A DNA stretch of 64,000 nucleotides from NCBI RefSeq assembly GCF_001439845.1, contig NZ_JYLO01000011.1:1-64000 (forward strand). The letters run 5' to 3'. The stretch comes from Pseudomonas lactis (lineage in GTDB: Bacteria; Pseudomonadota; Gammaproteobacteria; Pseudomonadales; Pseudomonadaceae). Positions 53,026-62,292 of the stretch are shown piece after piece (position 1 is the first letter of the stretch; each line of letters starts with the position of its first letter). Below the pieces are notes generated by a model that worked only from the letters and a program-made list of their open reading frames with translations, did no database searches and was not told the DNA's origin. The position numbers and the translations under genes were made by a program.

Positions 53026-53751
53026 TTACAGGCGGAACTCGTGACCCAGGTACACTTCCTTCACCAGCTCGTTAGCCAGGATTGTCTCGGCATCGCCTTC
53101 GGCAATCAGTTGACCATCGTTGACGATATAAGCGGTTTCGCAGATATCCAGGGTCTCGCGTACGTTGTGGTCCGTGATCAGCACCCCAATGCCCTTGGCC
53201 TTGAGGTGATGGATGATCTGCTTGATGTCACCCACCGAAATCGGGTCGACACCGGCGAAGGGTTCATCCAGCAGGATGAATTTCGGCGCAGTCGCCAGGG
53301 CGCGAGCGATTTCCACGCGGCGACGCTCACCACCGGACAAGCTCATGCCGAGGTTGTCGCGAATGTGGTTGATGTGGAATTCCTGCAACAGGCTTTCCAG
53401 CTCCTGGCGGCGGCCATCGCGATCAAGTTCCTTGCGGGTCTCGAGGATCGCCATGATGTTGTCGGCTACCGACAGTTTGCGGAAGATCGACGCTTCCTGG
53501 GGAAGATAGCCGATACCTGCCCGTGCACGGCCGTGCATGGGTTGGTGGCTGACGTCCAGGTCGTCGATCAATACACGACCCTGGTCTGCCTGGACCAGCC
53601 CGACGATCATATAGAAGCAGGTGGTTTTGCCGGCACCGTTAGGGCCTAGCAGGCCGACGATCTGGCCGCTGTCGATCGACAGGCTGACGTCGCGTACCAC
53701 CTGGCGGCTTTTATAGGCCTTGGCCAGATGCTGGGCTTTCAGGGTTGCCAT
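53026..53751 (-). CDS. lptB: LPS export ABC ATPase LptB
   Basis: A 241-residue cytoplasmic ATPase that powers LptFG. Walker A is GPNGAGKTTCF, signature LSGGERRRVEIARAL, Walker B FILLDEPFAGVDP and switch His in ITDHNVRETL. Its start overlaps the lptA stop by one base. Confidence 0.97.
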   Translation of the reverse strand: MATLKAQHLAKAYKSRQVVRDVSLSIDSGQIVGLLGPNGAGKTTCFYMIVGLVQADQGRVLIDDLDVSHQPMHGRARAGIGYLPQEASIFRKLSVADNIMAILETRKELDRDGRRQELESLLQEFHINHIRDNLGMSLSGGERRRVEIARALATAPKFILLDEPFAGVDPISVGDIKQIIHHLKAKGIGVLITDHNVRETLDICETAYIVNDGQLIAEGDAETILANELVKEVYLGHEFRL

Positions 53752-54284
53752 TACTCGGCCTTCTTCTTCGGCTGGATAACCATGTCGATGCGTGGGCGGG
53801 GTGCGGTGACCTTGTTGCCGTTGGCGCGACCGGCGTTAGCGATCTGCTTCACGGTGTCATAGGTGATTTTTTCACCTTCCGTGGAGTTGCCGTCCGGGCT
53901 CAGCACCTTGGCCTGGTCAATCAGTACGATGCGATTCTGCTGGGCGTGATACTGGATAGTCTTGCCGTAGCCCTTCATCGGGCCGGTGTCGGTGGCGGAC
54001 TGTTTCTGCTCGAAATAAGCCAGGTTGCCCACCGACGTCACCACGTCAATGTCGCCTGCCGGGGTGCGCGTCAGGGTCACCGTGTTGCCGGTTATCTTCA
54101 TCGACCCTTGGGTGATGATTACGCCGCCGGTGTAGGTGGCGACACCTTTCTTGTCATCGAGCTGCGCATCGTCAGCCGAGATGTGGATCGGTTGCTGGCT
54201 ATCGTTCGGCAGAGCCCAGGCGCTCACGCTTCCCAGTGCTGCGCCCAGACCGAGCAAAATAGGGAGGGTTTTAACGAGCCTCAT
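53751..54284 (-). CDS. lptA: LPS transport periplasmic protein LptA (LptH)
   Basis: A 177-residue OstA-like periplasmic bridge protein with a signal peptide (cleavage near SAWA). Beta strands such as ISADDAQLDDKKGVATYTGGV form the jelly-roll groove for LPS. It overlaps lptC by 14 bases. The charged C-terminus (IQPKKKAE) is usual in Pseudomonas LptH. Confidence 0.93.
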   Translation of the reverse strand: MRLVKTLPILLGLGAALGSVSAWALPNDSQQPIHISADDAQLDDKKGVATYTGGVIITQGSMKITGNTVTLTRTPAGDIDVVTSVGNLAYFEQKQSATDTGPMKGYGKTIQYHAQQNRIVLIDQAKVLSPDGNSTEGEKITYDTVKQIANAGRANGNKVTAPRPRIDMVIQPKKKAE

Positions 54285-54843
54285 ACTGTCCTCTTACGTT
54301 CGATAGCAGGTGTATCCTGCTTTCTTTCAAATACGCTTTCATTCCCTTGCCAGTCGATACACCGCCAGCGCCGTCGATTCTAACGTCTTGCTCGGTCTGC
54401 GCATATTGCTTCTGTGGGAATACGGTCATGCGACTGCTGGTAATGATGGTGTCGCGGTTCTGCGCGTCTGTACGTGCGACGCGAACCGAGTCGATCAGTT
54501 CAACTTCGGTGCCGTCCGCGTTCACTTCGCCACGCTTGCTGGTGACGTGCCAGGGAAATTCGGTGCCGCGATACAGGTTCAGGTCCGGATTGGTCAGCAG
54601 GCTAACGTCGGCTACCTTCAAGTGTTCGACCTTGTCCGACGTCAATTCATACTGCACCTTGCCGTCGGGCAGGTACTGAATGCTGTAGGCATTGGTGGCG
54701 TAATAGTCGATAAGGCCTTCGTCAACCTGCGCAACAGGCTTGTCGAGAAAGCGCTCCGGGCTGATATTCCAGTAGCCCACCGCCAGGAGCAGCGCGGCGA
54801 TGACCCCGAATAACAGGAAGTTGCGAATCTTTTTGCTCAGCAT
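54271..54843 (-). CDS. lptC: LPS export protein LptC
   Basis: A 190-residue bitopic protein: one N-terminal membrane helix (residues ~7-25) and a periplasmic beta jelly-roll that receives LPS from LptBFG and hands it to LptA. TVFPQKQYAQTEQDVRIDG is the conserved C-terminal edge. Overlaps lptA and lies 8 bases after kdsC. Confidence 0.92.
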   Translation of the reverse strand: MLSKKIRNFLLFGVIAALLLAVGYWNISPERFLDKPVAQVDEGLIDYYATNAYSIQYLPDGKVQYELTSDKVEHLKVADVSLLTNPDLNLYRGTEFPWHVTSKRGEVNADGTEVELIDSVRVARTDAQNRDTIITSSRMTVFPQKQYAQTEQDVRIDGAGGVSTGKGMKAYLKESRIHLLSNVRGQYEAR

Positions 54844-54851
54844 ATAACGCT

Positions 54852-55376
54852 CTATAGGTAGGCGGCGTGGGCCGCTTCAAGACTGCCCTGGGCACGCAGG
54901 ATCAACTCGCAGAACTCGCGGGCGGCACCTTCGCCGCCACGGGCGGTGGTGATGCCATGGGCGTGTTCGCGCACAAACGCTGCGGCATTCGCGACGGCCA
55001 TGCCCAGGCCCACCCGGCGAATCACCGGCAGGTCTGGCAGGTCGTCGCCCAGATAGGCGACCTGTTCATAGCTTAGGTTGAGTTGGCCAAGAAGCTCGTC
55101 CAGCACCACCAGTTTATCCTCGCGGCCCTGATACAGGTGAGGAATACCGAGGTTTTGTGCGCGGCGTTCCACAACCGGTGTTTTTCGACCGCTGATAATT
55201 GCGGTTTGCACGCCCGCTGCCATCAGCATCTTGATGCCTTGGCCGTCGAGGGTGTTGAAGGTCTTGAATTCGCTGCCGTCTTCGAGGAAGTACAGGCGGC
55301 CATCCGTCAGCACGCCGTCAACGTCGAAAATCGCCAGTTTGATGTTTTTACCGCGTTGCATCAGGTCGCTGGTCAT
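54852..55376 (-). CDS. kdsC: Kdo-8-phosphate phosphatase KdsC
   Basis: A 174-residue HAD phosphatase giving free Kdo. The nucleophile Asp is in FDVDGVLTDGRL, the Ser/Thr motif in AIISGRKTPVV and the last Asp pair in YLGDDLPDLPV. It directly abuts kdsD. Confidence 0.95.
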   Translation of the reverse strand: MTSDLMQRGKNIKLAIFDVDGVLTDGRLYFLEDGSEFKTFNTLDGQGIKMLMAAGVQTAIISGRKTPVVERRAQNLGIPHLYQGREDKLVVLDELLGQLNLSYEQVAYLGDDLPDLPVIRRVGLGMAVANAAAFVREHAHGITTARGGEGAAREFCELILRAQGSLEAAHAAYL

Positions 55377-56351
55377 TTACATCACTCCTGCGCGCAGCAA
55401 GTCGCCAAGGTTAAGGGCCCCGATCGGCCGATCATCGTGGTCGACCACGATCAGTGCGCCTATCCGGTGGTCCTCCATGATCTTCAACGCTTCAGCCGCG
55501 AGCATTTCGGCGCGCGCGGTCTTGCCGTGAGGGGTCATCACGGCGTCGATGGTGGCGGTGTGGATATCAATGGTGCGGTCCAGGGTGCGACGCAGGTCGC
55601 CGTCGGTGAAGATCCCGGCCAGCCGACCATCGGTCTCGACGATGGCGGTCATGCCCAAGCCCTTGCGGGTCATTTCCATCAGCGCATCCCGCAGCAGGGT
55701 GCCGCGTGGAACGCTCGGCAATTCTGTGCCGCTGTGCATCACATTTTCCACTTTCAGCAACAGGCGACGGCCCAGTGCACCACCGGGATGGGAAAACGCG
55801 AAGTCTTCAGCGGTAAACCCGCGAGCCTCCAGCAGTGCCACCGCCAGGGCATCGCCCATCACCAGTGCGGCGGTGGTGGAGGAGGTGGGCGCCAGGTTCA
55901 GCGGGCAGGCCTCGTGGGCCACGTGCACGTTCAGGTTGACGTCGGCGGCCTTGGCCAGCGTTGACTCAGGGTTGCCTGTGAGGCTGATCATCTGGATGCC
56001 CAGGCGCTTGATCAGCGGCAACAGGGTCACGATTTCGTTGGTGGTGCCGGAGTTGGACAGCGCCAAAATCACGTCATCCTTGGTGATCATGCCCATGTCG
56101 CCGTGGCTGGCTTCGGCCGGGTGCACGAAAAACGCCGTGGTCCCGGTGCTCGCCAAGGTCGCGGCGATCTTGTTGCCAATGTGGCCGGACTTGCCCATGC
56201 CGACCACCACAACGCGGCCCTTGCTGGCCAGAATCATCTCGCAGGCGCGCACGAAATCCGCGTCGATATGCGCCAGCAAGCCTTCTACGGCTTCAAGCTC
56301 AAGGCGTATGGTGCGTTGTGCGGATTGAATAAGGTCGCTGGATTGGCTCAT
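55377..56351 (-). CDS. kdsD: Arabinose-5-phosphate isomerase KdsD
   Basis: A 324-residue enzyme forming D-arabinose-5-phosphate from ribulose-5-phosphate for Kdo synthesis. An N-terminal SIS domain (VVVVGMGKSGHIGNKIAATLASTGT, LALSNSGTTNEIV) is followed by two CBS domains (residues ~205-324). ATG at 56351 (MSQSSDL) is used; an in-frame ATG at 56414 lies beyond a likely -10 box. First gene of kdsD-kdsC-lptC-lptA-lptB. Confidence 0.95.
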   Translation of the reverse strand: MSQSSDLIQSAQRTIRLELEAVEGLLAHIDADFVRACEMILASKGRVVVVGMGKSGHIGNKIAATLASTGTTAFFVHPAEASHGDMGMITKDDVILALSNSGTTNEIVTLLPLIKRLGIQMISLTGNPESTLAKAADVNLNVHVAHEACPLNLAPTSSTTAALVMGDALAVALLEARGFTAEDFAFSHPGGALGRRLLLKVENVMHSGTELPSVPRGTLLRDALMEMTRKGLGMTAIVETDGRLAGIFTDGDLRRTLDRTIDIHTATIDAVMTPHGKTARAEMLAAEALKIMEDHRIGALIVVDHDDRPIGALNLGDLLRAGVM

Positions 56352-56385
56352 GTCTGAAATCGTATAGCCTGACGAAAAGTCGGCG

Positions 56386-56391
56386 ATTATA
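56386..56391 (-). promoter_or_regulatory. Candidate -10 box of the kdsD-lpt operon
   Basis: TATAAT on the minus strand lies 34 bases upstream of the kdsD start. No good -35 box was found at normal spacing. Confidence 0.35.
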
Positions 56392-56520
56392 GCGGTAATG
56401 ATCGATTCCCTCACGCAAGTTCGTCAGGCTTTGTGCGCGGGATAACTGAAAAGCACCTTCGGTAACATAGCAAGCAACGTTTTTTCCCTGTCTCAAATCT
56501 GAACCAGCGCTGTTCCGGCC

Positions 56521-56550
56521 TTGGGCGCTCTGCACCAGCAGTGATATAGT
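56521..56550 (+). promoter_or_regulatory. Candidate promoter of the mla operon
   Basis: TTGGGC (56521-56526) and TATAGT (56545-56550) are 18 bases apart, 111 bases before mlaF. The 310-base gap from kdsD to mlaF holds only these divergent promoter candidates; no small gene was seen. Confidence 0.35.
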
Positions 56551-56661
56551 TCGCCGCCAGTTCGGTCCGCCCAACCCATGTGCCTTACTATTGCGCATCA
56601 GTTGAAAACCAAAGTCGCACACATGGTGTCTGAGTGAAAGGCTGCATCCCAAGGAGATTAG

Positions 56662-57471
56662 ATGAGTGCCGATAACGCCTACGCGGTCGAGCTGAAGGGT
56701 CTTACCTTCAAGCGCGGGACGCGCAGCATCTTCAATAACGTCGATATTCGCATTCCTCGCGGCAAGGTCACGGGCATCATGGGGCCTTCCGGTTGCGGCA
56801 AGACCACCCTGTTGCGCCTGATGGGCATGCAATTGCGCCCCAGTGCCGGGGAAGTGTGGGTCAACGGCCAGAACCTGCCGACGCTGTCGCGCAGCGATCT
56901 GTTCGATGCGCGCAAGCACATGGGCGTGCTGTTCCAGAGCGGCGCGCTGTTCACCGACCTCGATGTGTTCGAAAACGTGGCCTTCCCGCTGCGGGTGCAC
57001 ACCCAGCTGTCCGACGAGATGATTCGTGACATCGTGTTGCTGAAACTGCAGGCCGTGGGCCTTCGCGGTGCCATCGACCTGATGCCGGACGAGTTGTCCG
57101 GCGGCATGAAGCGCCGTGTCGCCCTGGCACGGGCCATCGCCCTCGACCCACAGATCCTCATGTACGACGAGCCATTCGTGGGCCAGGACCCGATCGCCAT
57201 GGGCGTGTTGGTGCGCCTGATCCGCCTGCTCAACGATGCATTGGGGATCACCAGTATCGTGGTGTCCCACGACCTGGCCGAAACCGCGAGCATTGCCGAC
57301 TACCTCTATGTAGTAGGTGATGGTCAGGTGCTGGGGCAGGGTACGCCTGAAGAGTTGATGAACGCCGATAACCCGCGCATTCGCCAATTCATGACCGGCA
57401 ACCCCGATGGCCCGGTGCCTTTTCACTTTCCGGCAGCGGACTACCGCTCAGATCTTCTGGGGAAGCGCTGA
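56662..57471 (+). CDS. mlaF: Phospholipid ABC transporter ATPase MlaF
   Basis: A 269-residue ATPase of the MlaFEDB complex, which keeps outer-membrane lipid asymmetry. Walker A is GPSGCGKTTLL, signature LSGGMKRRVALARAI, Walker B LMYDEPFVGQDP. Known in Pseudomonas as Ttg2A, linked to solvent tolerance. The stop overlaps mlaE by one base. Confidence 0.96.
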   Translation: MSADNAYAVELKGLTFKRGTRSIFNNVDIRIPRGKVTGIMGPSGCGKTTLLRLMGMQLRPSAGEVWVNGQNLPTLSRSDLFDARKHMGVLFQSGALFTDLDVFENVAFPLRVHTQLSDEMIRDIVLLKLQAVGLRGAIDLMPDELSGGMKRRVALARAIALDPQILMYDEPFVGQDPIAMGVLVRLIRLLNDALGITSIVVSHDLAETASIADYLYVVGDGQVLGQGTPEELMNADNPRIRQFMTGNPDGPVPFHFPAADYRSDLLGKR

Positions 57472-58268
57472 TGCGCAAGACATCTCTTATCGAGAAGGTT
57501 CGCCTTTTCGGTCGCTCGGGCATCGACATCGTCGAAGTGCTGGGGCGTTCGACCATTTTCCTGTTCCACGCCTTGCTGGGGCGCGGCGGCATCGGCGGCG
57601 GCTTTGGCCTGCTGGTCAAGCAGCTGCACTCGGTGGGGGTGATGTCCCTGGTGATCATCGTGGTCTCCGGCGTGTTCATCGGCATGGTGCTGGCGCTGCA
57701 GGGTTTCAATATCCTGTCCAGCTACGGCTCGGAGCAGGCGGTAGGGCAGATGGTGGCCCTGACTCTGTTGCGTGAGCTTGGCCCCGTGGTCACCGCCTTG
57801 TTGTTCGCGGGGCGTGCAGGTTCGGCGCTGACGGCTGAAATCGGCAATATGAAGTCCACCGAGCAGCTGTCCAGCCTGGAAATGATCGGCGTGGACCCGC
57901 TCAAGTACATTGTTGCCCCGCGCCTGTGGGCCGGCTTCATTTCCCTGCCGTTGCTGGCGATGATCTTCAGCGTGGTGGGTATCTGGGGCGGTTCGTGGGT
58001 GGCGGTTGACTGGCTGGGGGTCTACGACGGCTCCTACTGGGCCAACATGCAAAACAGCGTGACCTTCACCGGTGACGTGCTCAACGGCATCATAAAGAGC
58101 ATTGTCTTTGCCTTTGTGGTGACCTGGATTGCCGTATTCCAAGGCTATGACTGCGAGCCCACTTCAGAGGGGATCAGCCGTGCCACTACCAAGACCGTTG
58201 TGTACGCCTCGCTGGCGGTACTGGGCCTTGACTTCATTTTGACCGCCTTGATGTTTGGAGATTTCTGA
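57471..58268 (+). CDS. mlaE: Phospholipid ABC transporter permease MlaE
   Basis: A 265-residue permease with five to six helices. SGVFIGMVLALQGFN, ELGPVVTALLFAGRAGSALT and AEIGNMKSTEQ are the MlaE/YrbE signatures. One-base overlaps with mlaF and mlaD show a tightly coupled operon. Confidence 0.96.
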   Translation: MRKTSLIEKVRLFGRSGIDIVEVLGRSTIFLFHALLGRGGIGGGFGLLVKQLHSVGVMSLVIIVVSGVFIGMVLALQGFNILSSYGSEQAVGQMVALTLLRELGPVVTALLFAGRAGSALTAEIGNMKSTEQLSSLEMIGVDPLKYIVAPRLWAGFISLPLLAMIFSVVGIWGGSWVAVDWLGVYDGSYWANMQNSVTFTGDVLNGIIKSIVFAFVVTWIAVFQGYDCEPTSEGISRATTKTVVYASLAVLGLDFILTALMFGDF

Positions 58269-58735
58269 TGCAAAACCGCACTGTGGAAATCGGTGTCGGC
58301 CTTTTCTTGCTGGCTGGCATCCTGGCTTTACTGTTGTTGGCCCTGCGAGTCAGCGGCCTTTCGGCCAGCCCTACCGCCGATACCTATAAACTTTACGCGT
58401 ACTTCGACAATATCGCCGGTTTGACGGTCAGATCCAAAGTGACCATGGCCGGTGTCACCATCGGCAAGGTCACGGCAATCGATCTGGACCGCGACAGCTT
58501 TACCGGTCGGGTGACGATGCAACTGGACAAGAAGGTGGATAATCTGCCGATTGACTCCACAGCATCTATCCTCACTGCGGGGTTGCTGGGCGAGAAGTAC
58601 ATCGGTGTCAGCGTGGGCGGGGAAACAGCCCTGCTCAAGGATGGTTCGACCATCCACGACACACAGTCGTCGCTGGTGCTTGAAGACCTGATCGGAAAAT
58701 TTTTGCTCAATACGGTCAATAAAGACGCCAAATGA
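58268..58735 (+). CDS. mlaD: Phospholipid-binding MCE protein MlaD
   Basis: A 155-residue protein with an N-terminal membrane helix (residues ~7-28) and a single MCE domain (residues ~38-115; YFDNIAGLTVRSKVTMAGV). It forms a hexameric ring over MlaE in the periplasm. Confidence 0.95.
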   Translation: MQNRTVEIGVGLFLLAGILALLLLALRVSGLSASPTADTYKLYAYFDNIAGLTVRSKVTMAGVTIGKVTAIDLDRDSFTGRVTMQLDKKVDNLPIDSTASILTAGLLGEKYIGVSVGGETALLKDGSTIHDTQSSLVLEDLIGKFLLNTVNKDAK

Positions 58736-58746
58736 GGAATCTGTTC

Positions 58747-59394
58747 ATGATCTCTACCTTGCGACGTGGCCTGCTGGTACTGCTTGCAGCATTGCCGATG
58801 ATGGCCAACGCGGCAGGTTCTGCCCACGATTTGGTGCAGGACACCACCAGCAGAATGCTGGCTGACCTCAAGGCTAACAAAGAACAGTACAAGCAAGACC
58901 CTTCCAAGTTCTACAGTGCGCTCGACGCCATCGTTGGCCCTGTGGTCGATGCTGAAGGTATTTCCAAAAGCATCATGACGGTCAAGTATTCGCGCAAGGC
59001 TACGCCTGCGCAGATGAAGACGTTCCAGGAGAACTTCAAGAAGGGCCTGTTCCAGTTCTACGGTAACGCCCTGCTGGAGTACAACAACCAGGGCATTATC
59101 GTTGACCCGGCCAAGGACGAGACTGGCGACCGTGCCGAAGTCGGGATGAAAGTCTCCGGCAGCAATGGCGCCGTGTACCCAGTGTCCTACACCCTGACGA
59201 AGATCGACGGCGAGTGGAAACTGCGCAACGTGATCATCAACGGTATCAACATCGGCAAGCTGTTCCGTGACCAGTTCGCTGACGCGATGCAGCGCAATGG
59301 CAACGACCTGGACAAGACCATCAATGGTTGGGCCGGTGAAGTGGCCAAGGCCAAGGAAGAAACCGACAAAGCTGCCGGGAAGCCTGCGCAATGA
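58747..59394 (+). CDS. mlaC: Periplasmic phospholipid-binding protein MlaC
   Basis: A 215-residue periplasmic shuttle carrying phospholipid between MlaA and MlaFEDB. A signal peptide (LLVLLAALPMMANA-A) precedes the NTF2-like fold. ATG at 58747 is favoured because GAGGAA sits seven bases upstream; ATG at 58732, inside the mlaD stop, is possible. mlaB overlaps its end by four bases. Confidence 0.94.
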   Translation: MISTLRRGLLVLLAALPMMANAAGSAHDLVQDTTSRMLADLKANKEQYKQDPSKFYSALDAIVGPVVDAEGISKSIMTVKYSRKATPAQMKTFQENFKKGLFQFYGNALLEYNNQGIIVDPAKDETGDRAEVGMKVSGSNGAVYPVSYTLTKIDGEWKLRNVIINGINIGKLFRDQFADAMQRNGNDLDKTINGWAGEVAKAKEETDKAAGKPAQ

Positions 59395-59696
59395 CCGAGT
59401 CGGCTGTTCGTATCGGCGACGCCGGCGAGCTGTTCCTCAGCGGCGTGCTGGATTACCGCACCGGGCCTGACCTGCGCAAGCAGGGCCAGGCGCTGATCAA
59501 GGCCAGCAAGGCGCCAGAACTGGTGCTCGATTGCTCGGCGGTGACCAAGTCCAGCAGTGTCGGCCTGTCGTTGTTGCTGTGCTTCATGCGTGATGCCGAG
59601 GCGGAGAAAAAACCGGTCAGCATCCGTTCGTTGCCGGAAGACATGCGTGAAATTGCCGAAGTTTCCGGTTTGACCGAACTGCTGGCGCATCCTTAA
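59391..59696 (+). CDS. mlaB: STAS-domain protein MlaB
   Basis: A 101-residue STAS-domain protein that binds MlaF and is needed for complex stability. The Ser/Thr-rich loop VTKSSSVGLSLLL carries the usual regulatory position. Last gene of mlaFEDCB; a terminator follows. Confidence 0.92.
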   Translation: MTESAVRIGDAGELFLSGVLDYRTGPDLRKQGQALIKASKAPELVLDCSAVTKSSSVGLSLLLCFMRDAEAEKKPVSIRSLPEDMREIAEVSGLTELLAHP

Positions 59697-59709
59697 TACA
59701 CATTATTAG

Positions 59710-59764
59710 AAAAGCCCCCCGTCAGAGTCCTGCTATGCGGGGTTCGCAGGCGCGGGGCTTTTTT
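59710..59764 (+). terminator. Intrinsic terminator after mlaB
   Basis: AAAAGCCCC and GGGGCTTTT form the base stem, with an inner CCTGC/GCAGG hairpin, followed by more T residues. Confidence 0.8.
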
Positions 59765-59810
59765 GTATGATGTGCGACCCGTGCGCACTGGGCGCCGATA
59801 GAGGTTGAGC

Positions 59811-60050
59811 ATGCAGGCCCTAGAAGTTAAGAGCTTCCTTGAAGGAAAGCTGCCGGAAACGACTGTAGAAGTTGAAGGCGAAGGCTGCAATTTCCAGCTG
59901 AACGTGATTAGCGATGAACTGGCGGCATTGAGCCCGGTCAAGCGTCAGCAGCAGATCTATGCCCATTTGAACCCATGGATCACCGATGGCAGCATCCATG
60001 CGGTCACTATGAAATTTTTCAGCCGCGCGGCCTGGGCCGAGCGCACCTGA
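59811..60050 (+). CDS. ibaG: BolA-family protein IbaG
   Basis: A 79-residue BolA-like protein, class II KH-type fold. It has the GEGCNFQLNVISDELAALSPVKRQQ and SIHAVTMKFFS segments of IbaG/YrbA. Such proteins partner with monothiol glutaredoxins in iron-sulfur handling and acid stress. It is translated just before murA, as in E. coli. Confidence 0.92.
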   Translation: MQALEVKSFLEGKLPETTVEVEGEGCNFQLNVISDELAALSPVKRQQQIYAHLNPWITDGSIHAVTMKFFSRAAWAERT

Positions 60051-60073
60051 GCCCCCAAGGCGTCGAGATTCTT

Positions 60074-61339
60074 ATGGATAAATTGATTATTACCGGCGGT
60101 GCCCGCCTTGATGGCGAGATCCGCATTTCCGGTGCGAAAAACTCCGCCTTGCCGATCCTGGCAGCGACCCTGCTGTGCGATGGCCCGGTGACTGTGGCCA
60201 ACCTGCCGCACCTGCACGACATCACCACCATGATCGAGCTGTTCGGTCGCATGGGCATTGAGCCGGTGATCGACGAGAAACTGGCCGTCGAAATTGACCC
60301 ACGTACCATCAAGACCCTGATTGCCCCGTACGAACTGGTGAAAACCATGCGTGCGTCGATCCTGGTGCTGGGCCCGATGGTTGCCCGTTTCGGCGAAGCC
60401 GAAGTAGCCTTGCCTGGCGGTTGCGCCATTGGTTCGCGTCCGGTCGACCTGCACATCCGTGGCCTTGAGGCCATGGGCGCAGTCATCGACGTCGAAGGCG
60501 GCTACATCAAGGCCAAGGCGCCAGAAGGCGGCCTGCGGGGCGCGAACTTCTTCTTTGATACCGTCAGTGTGACCGGTACCGAGAACATCATGATGGCTGC
60601 TGCCCTGGCCAACGGTCGCAGCGTGCTGCAGAACGCCGCGCGCGAGCCGGAAGTGGTCGACCTGGCCAACTTCCTCAACGCCATGGGCGCGAAGGTTTCC
60701 GGCGCTGGTACCGACACCATCACTATTGATGGGGTAGAGCGTCTGCACACCACCACCTACAAAGTCATGCCTGACCGCATCGAGACCGGCACCTACCTGG
60801 TTGCCGCTGCCGTGACCGGTGGTCGTGTGAAGGTCAAGGACACCGATCCGACCATCCTGGAAGCCGTCCTGGAAAAACTCAAGGAAGCCGGCGCAGAGAT
60901 CACCACCGGCGAAGACTGGATCGAGCTGAACATGCACGGCAAGCGGCCAAAAGCCGTCAACGTGCGTACCGCTCCGTACCCGGCGTTCCCGACCGACATG
61001 CAAGCGCAGTTCATCTCCCTGAACGCGATTGCCGAAGGCACCGGTGCTGTGATCGAGACCATCTTCGAAAACCGCTTCATGCACGTGTATGAACTGCACC
61101 GCATGGGCGCCAAGATCCAGGTCGAAGGCAACACCGCCATCGTCACCGGGATCGACAAGCTCAAGGGCGCGCCAGTCATGGCCACCGACCTGCGTGCTTC
61201 GGCCAGCCTGGTAATCTCGGCACTGTGCGCCGAAGGCGACACCCTGATCGACCGCATCTACCACATAGACCGTGGTTACGAGTGCATCGAAGAGAAACTG
61301 CAGATGCTCGGCGCAAAAATCCGCCGCGTACCGGGCTAG
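60074..61339 (+). CDS. murA: UDP-N-acetylglucosamine 1-carboxyvinyltransferase
   Basis: A 421-residue enzyme for the first committed step of peptidoglycan synthesis. The catalytic Cys117 is in LPGGCAIG (Cys, not the fosfomycin-resistant Asp), and Lys/Asn of SGAKNSALP near residue 20 bind substrate. It is 23 bases after ibaG. ATG at 60074 starts the conserved MDKLIITGG. Confidence 0.97.
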   Translation: MDKLIITGGARLDGEIRISGAKNSALPILAATLLCDGPVTVANLPHLHDITTMIELFGRMGIEPVIDEKLAVEIDPRTIKTLIAPYELVKTMRASILVLGPMVARFGEAEVALPGGCAIGSRPVDLHIRGLEAMGAVIDVEGGYIKAKAPEGGLRGANFFFDTVSVTGTENIMMAAALANGRSVLQNAAREPEVVDLANFLNAMGAKVSGAGTDTITIDGVERLHTTTYKVMPDRIETGTYLVAAAVTGGRVKVKDTDPTILEAVLEKLKEAGAEITTGEDWIELNMHGKRPKAVNVRTAPYPAFPTDMQAQFISLNAIAEGTGAVIETIFENRFMHVYELHRMGAKIQVEGNTAIVTGIDKLKGAPVMATDLRASASLVISALCAEGDTLIDRIYHIDRGYECIEEKLQMLGAKIRRVPG

Positions 61340-61353
61340 TCCCCGCTGCCCTG

Positions 61354-61449
61354 TAGGAGCGAGCTTGCTCGCGAAGGCCTCATGTGCACCGCGTTGACTC
61401 TGAATAAACGCGTTATCGTTGACGTTCTTTGCGAGCAAGCTCGCTCCTA
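61354..61449. repeat. REPIN, class A (paired REP)
   Basis: Class A arms with a spacer ending CGTTATCGTTGACG, like the copy at 49238. It lies between murA and hisG, which point the same way. Confidence 0.9.
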
Positions 61450-61552
61450 CAAGCACTGGTTTGTTTCACATCGAGGCTGTCATGGCCTCGATCTGTGTCT
61501 GGCGCCGTTTGTGACCGGACAGCAATAGCCTGATGAAGGACTGACATTTCCC

Positions 61553-62188
61553 ATGTTGACCATCGCACTGTCCAAGGGCCGCATCCTTGACGACACGTTG
61601 CCGCTTCTGGCTGAAGCGGGCATCGTGCCGACCGAGAATCCGGACAAGAGCCGCAAGCTGATCATCCCCACGACCCAGGACGACGTGCGCCTGCTGATCG
61701 TGCGGGCTACCGACGTGCCGACCTACGTTGAACATGGCGCCGCCGACCTGGGTGTTGCCGGCAAGGACGTGCTGATGGAATACGGCGGCCAGGGCCTGTA
61801 CGAGCCCCTGGACCTGCGCATCGCCCTGTGCAAACTGATGACCGCCGGCCGCGTCGGTGACGTCGAGCCCAAGGGCCGCCTACGGGTCGCCACCAAGTTC
61901 GTCAACGTTGCCAAGCGCTACTACGCCGAACAAGGTCGTCAGGTCGATATCATCAAGCTCTACGGCTCCATGGAGCTGGCACCGCTGATCGGCCTGGCCG
62001 ACAAGATCATCGACGTGGTCGACACCGGCAACACCCTGCGTGCCAACGGTCTGGAACCCCAGGATTTTATCGCTGACATCAGCTCCCGCCTGATCGTCAA
62101 CAAAGCATCGATGAAGATGCAGCATGCCCGTATTCAGGCGTTGATCGACACCCTGCGCAAGGCAGTGGAGTCTCGACACCGCGGTTGA
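61553..62188 (+). CDS. hisG: ATP phosphoribosyltransferase, short form
   Basis: A 211-residue short HisG, the first enzyme of histidine synthesis. It has only the catalytic half (LTIALSKGRI, EHGAADLGVAGKDVL, IVDVVDTGNTLRANGL); the ~80-residue ACT-like regulatory domain of long HisG is missing, so it needs HisZ, which is not in this window. hisD follows after a hairpin region. Confidence 0.96.
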   Translation: MLTIALSKGRILDDTLPLLAEAGIVPTENPDKSRKLIIPTTQDDVRLLIVRATDVPTYVEHGAADLGVAGKDVLMEYGGQGLYEPLDLRIALCKLMTAGRVGDVEPKGRLRVATKFVNVAKRYYAEQGRQVDIIKLYGSMELAPLIGLADKIIDVVDTGNTLRANGLEPQDFIADISSRLIVNKASMKMQHARIQALIDTLRKAVESRHRG

Positions 62189-62242
62189 CTCACCCGCGTA
62201 GCTGAAGAGCTACGCCCGTCTATCCGCCTCATAGCCAGAATT

Positions 62243-62292
62243 CTCAGGTGCCCAAGCGGAAACGACTGCTAGTTTAGGGCGCCTGAGTTTTT
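62243..62292 (+). terminator. Terminator-like hairpin between hisG and hisD
   Basis: An 11-bp stem (CTCAGGTGCCC / GGGCGCCTGAG, one G-T pair) with a 23-base loop is followed by TTTTTG, 25 bases before hisD. A second perfect 8-bp hairpin (GCGTAGCT / AGCTACGC, GAAG loop) lies at 62196-62215. Confidence 0.65.
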
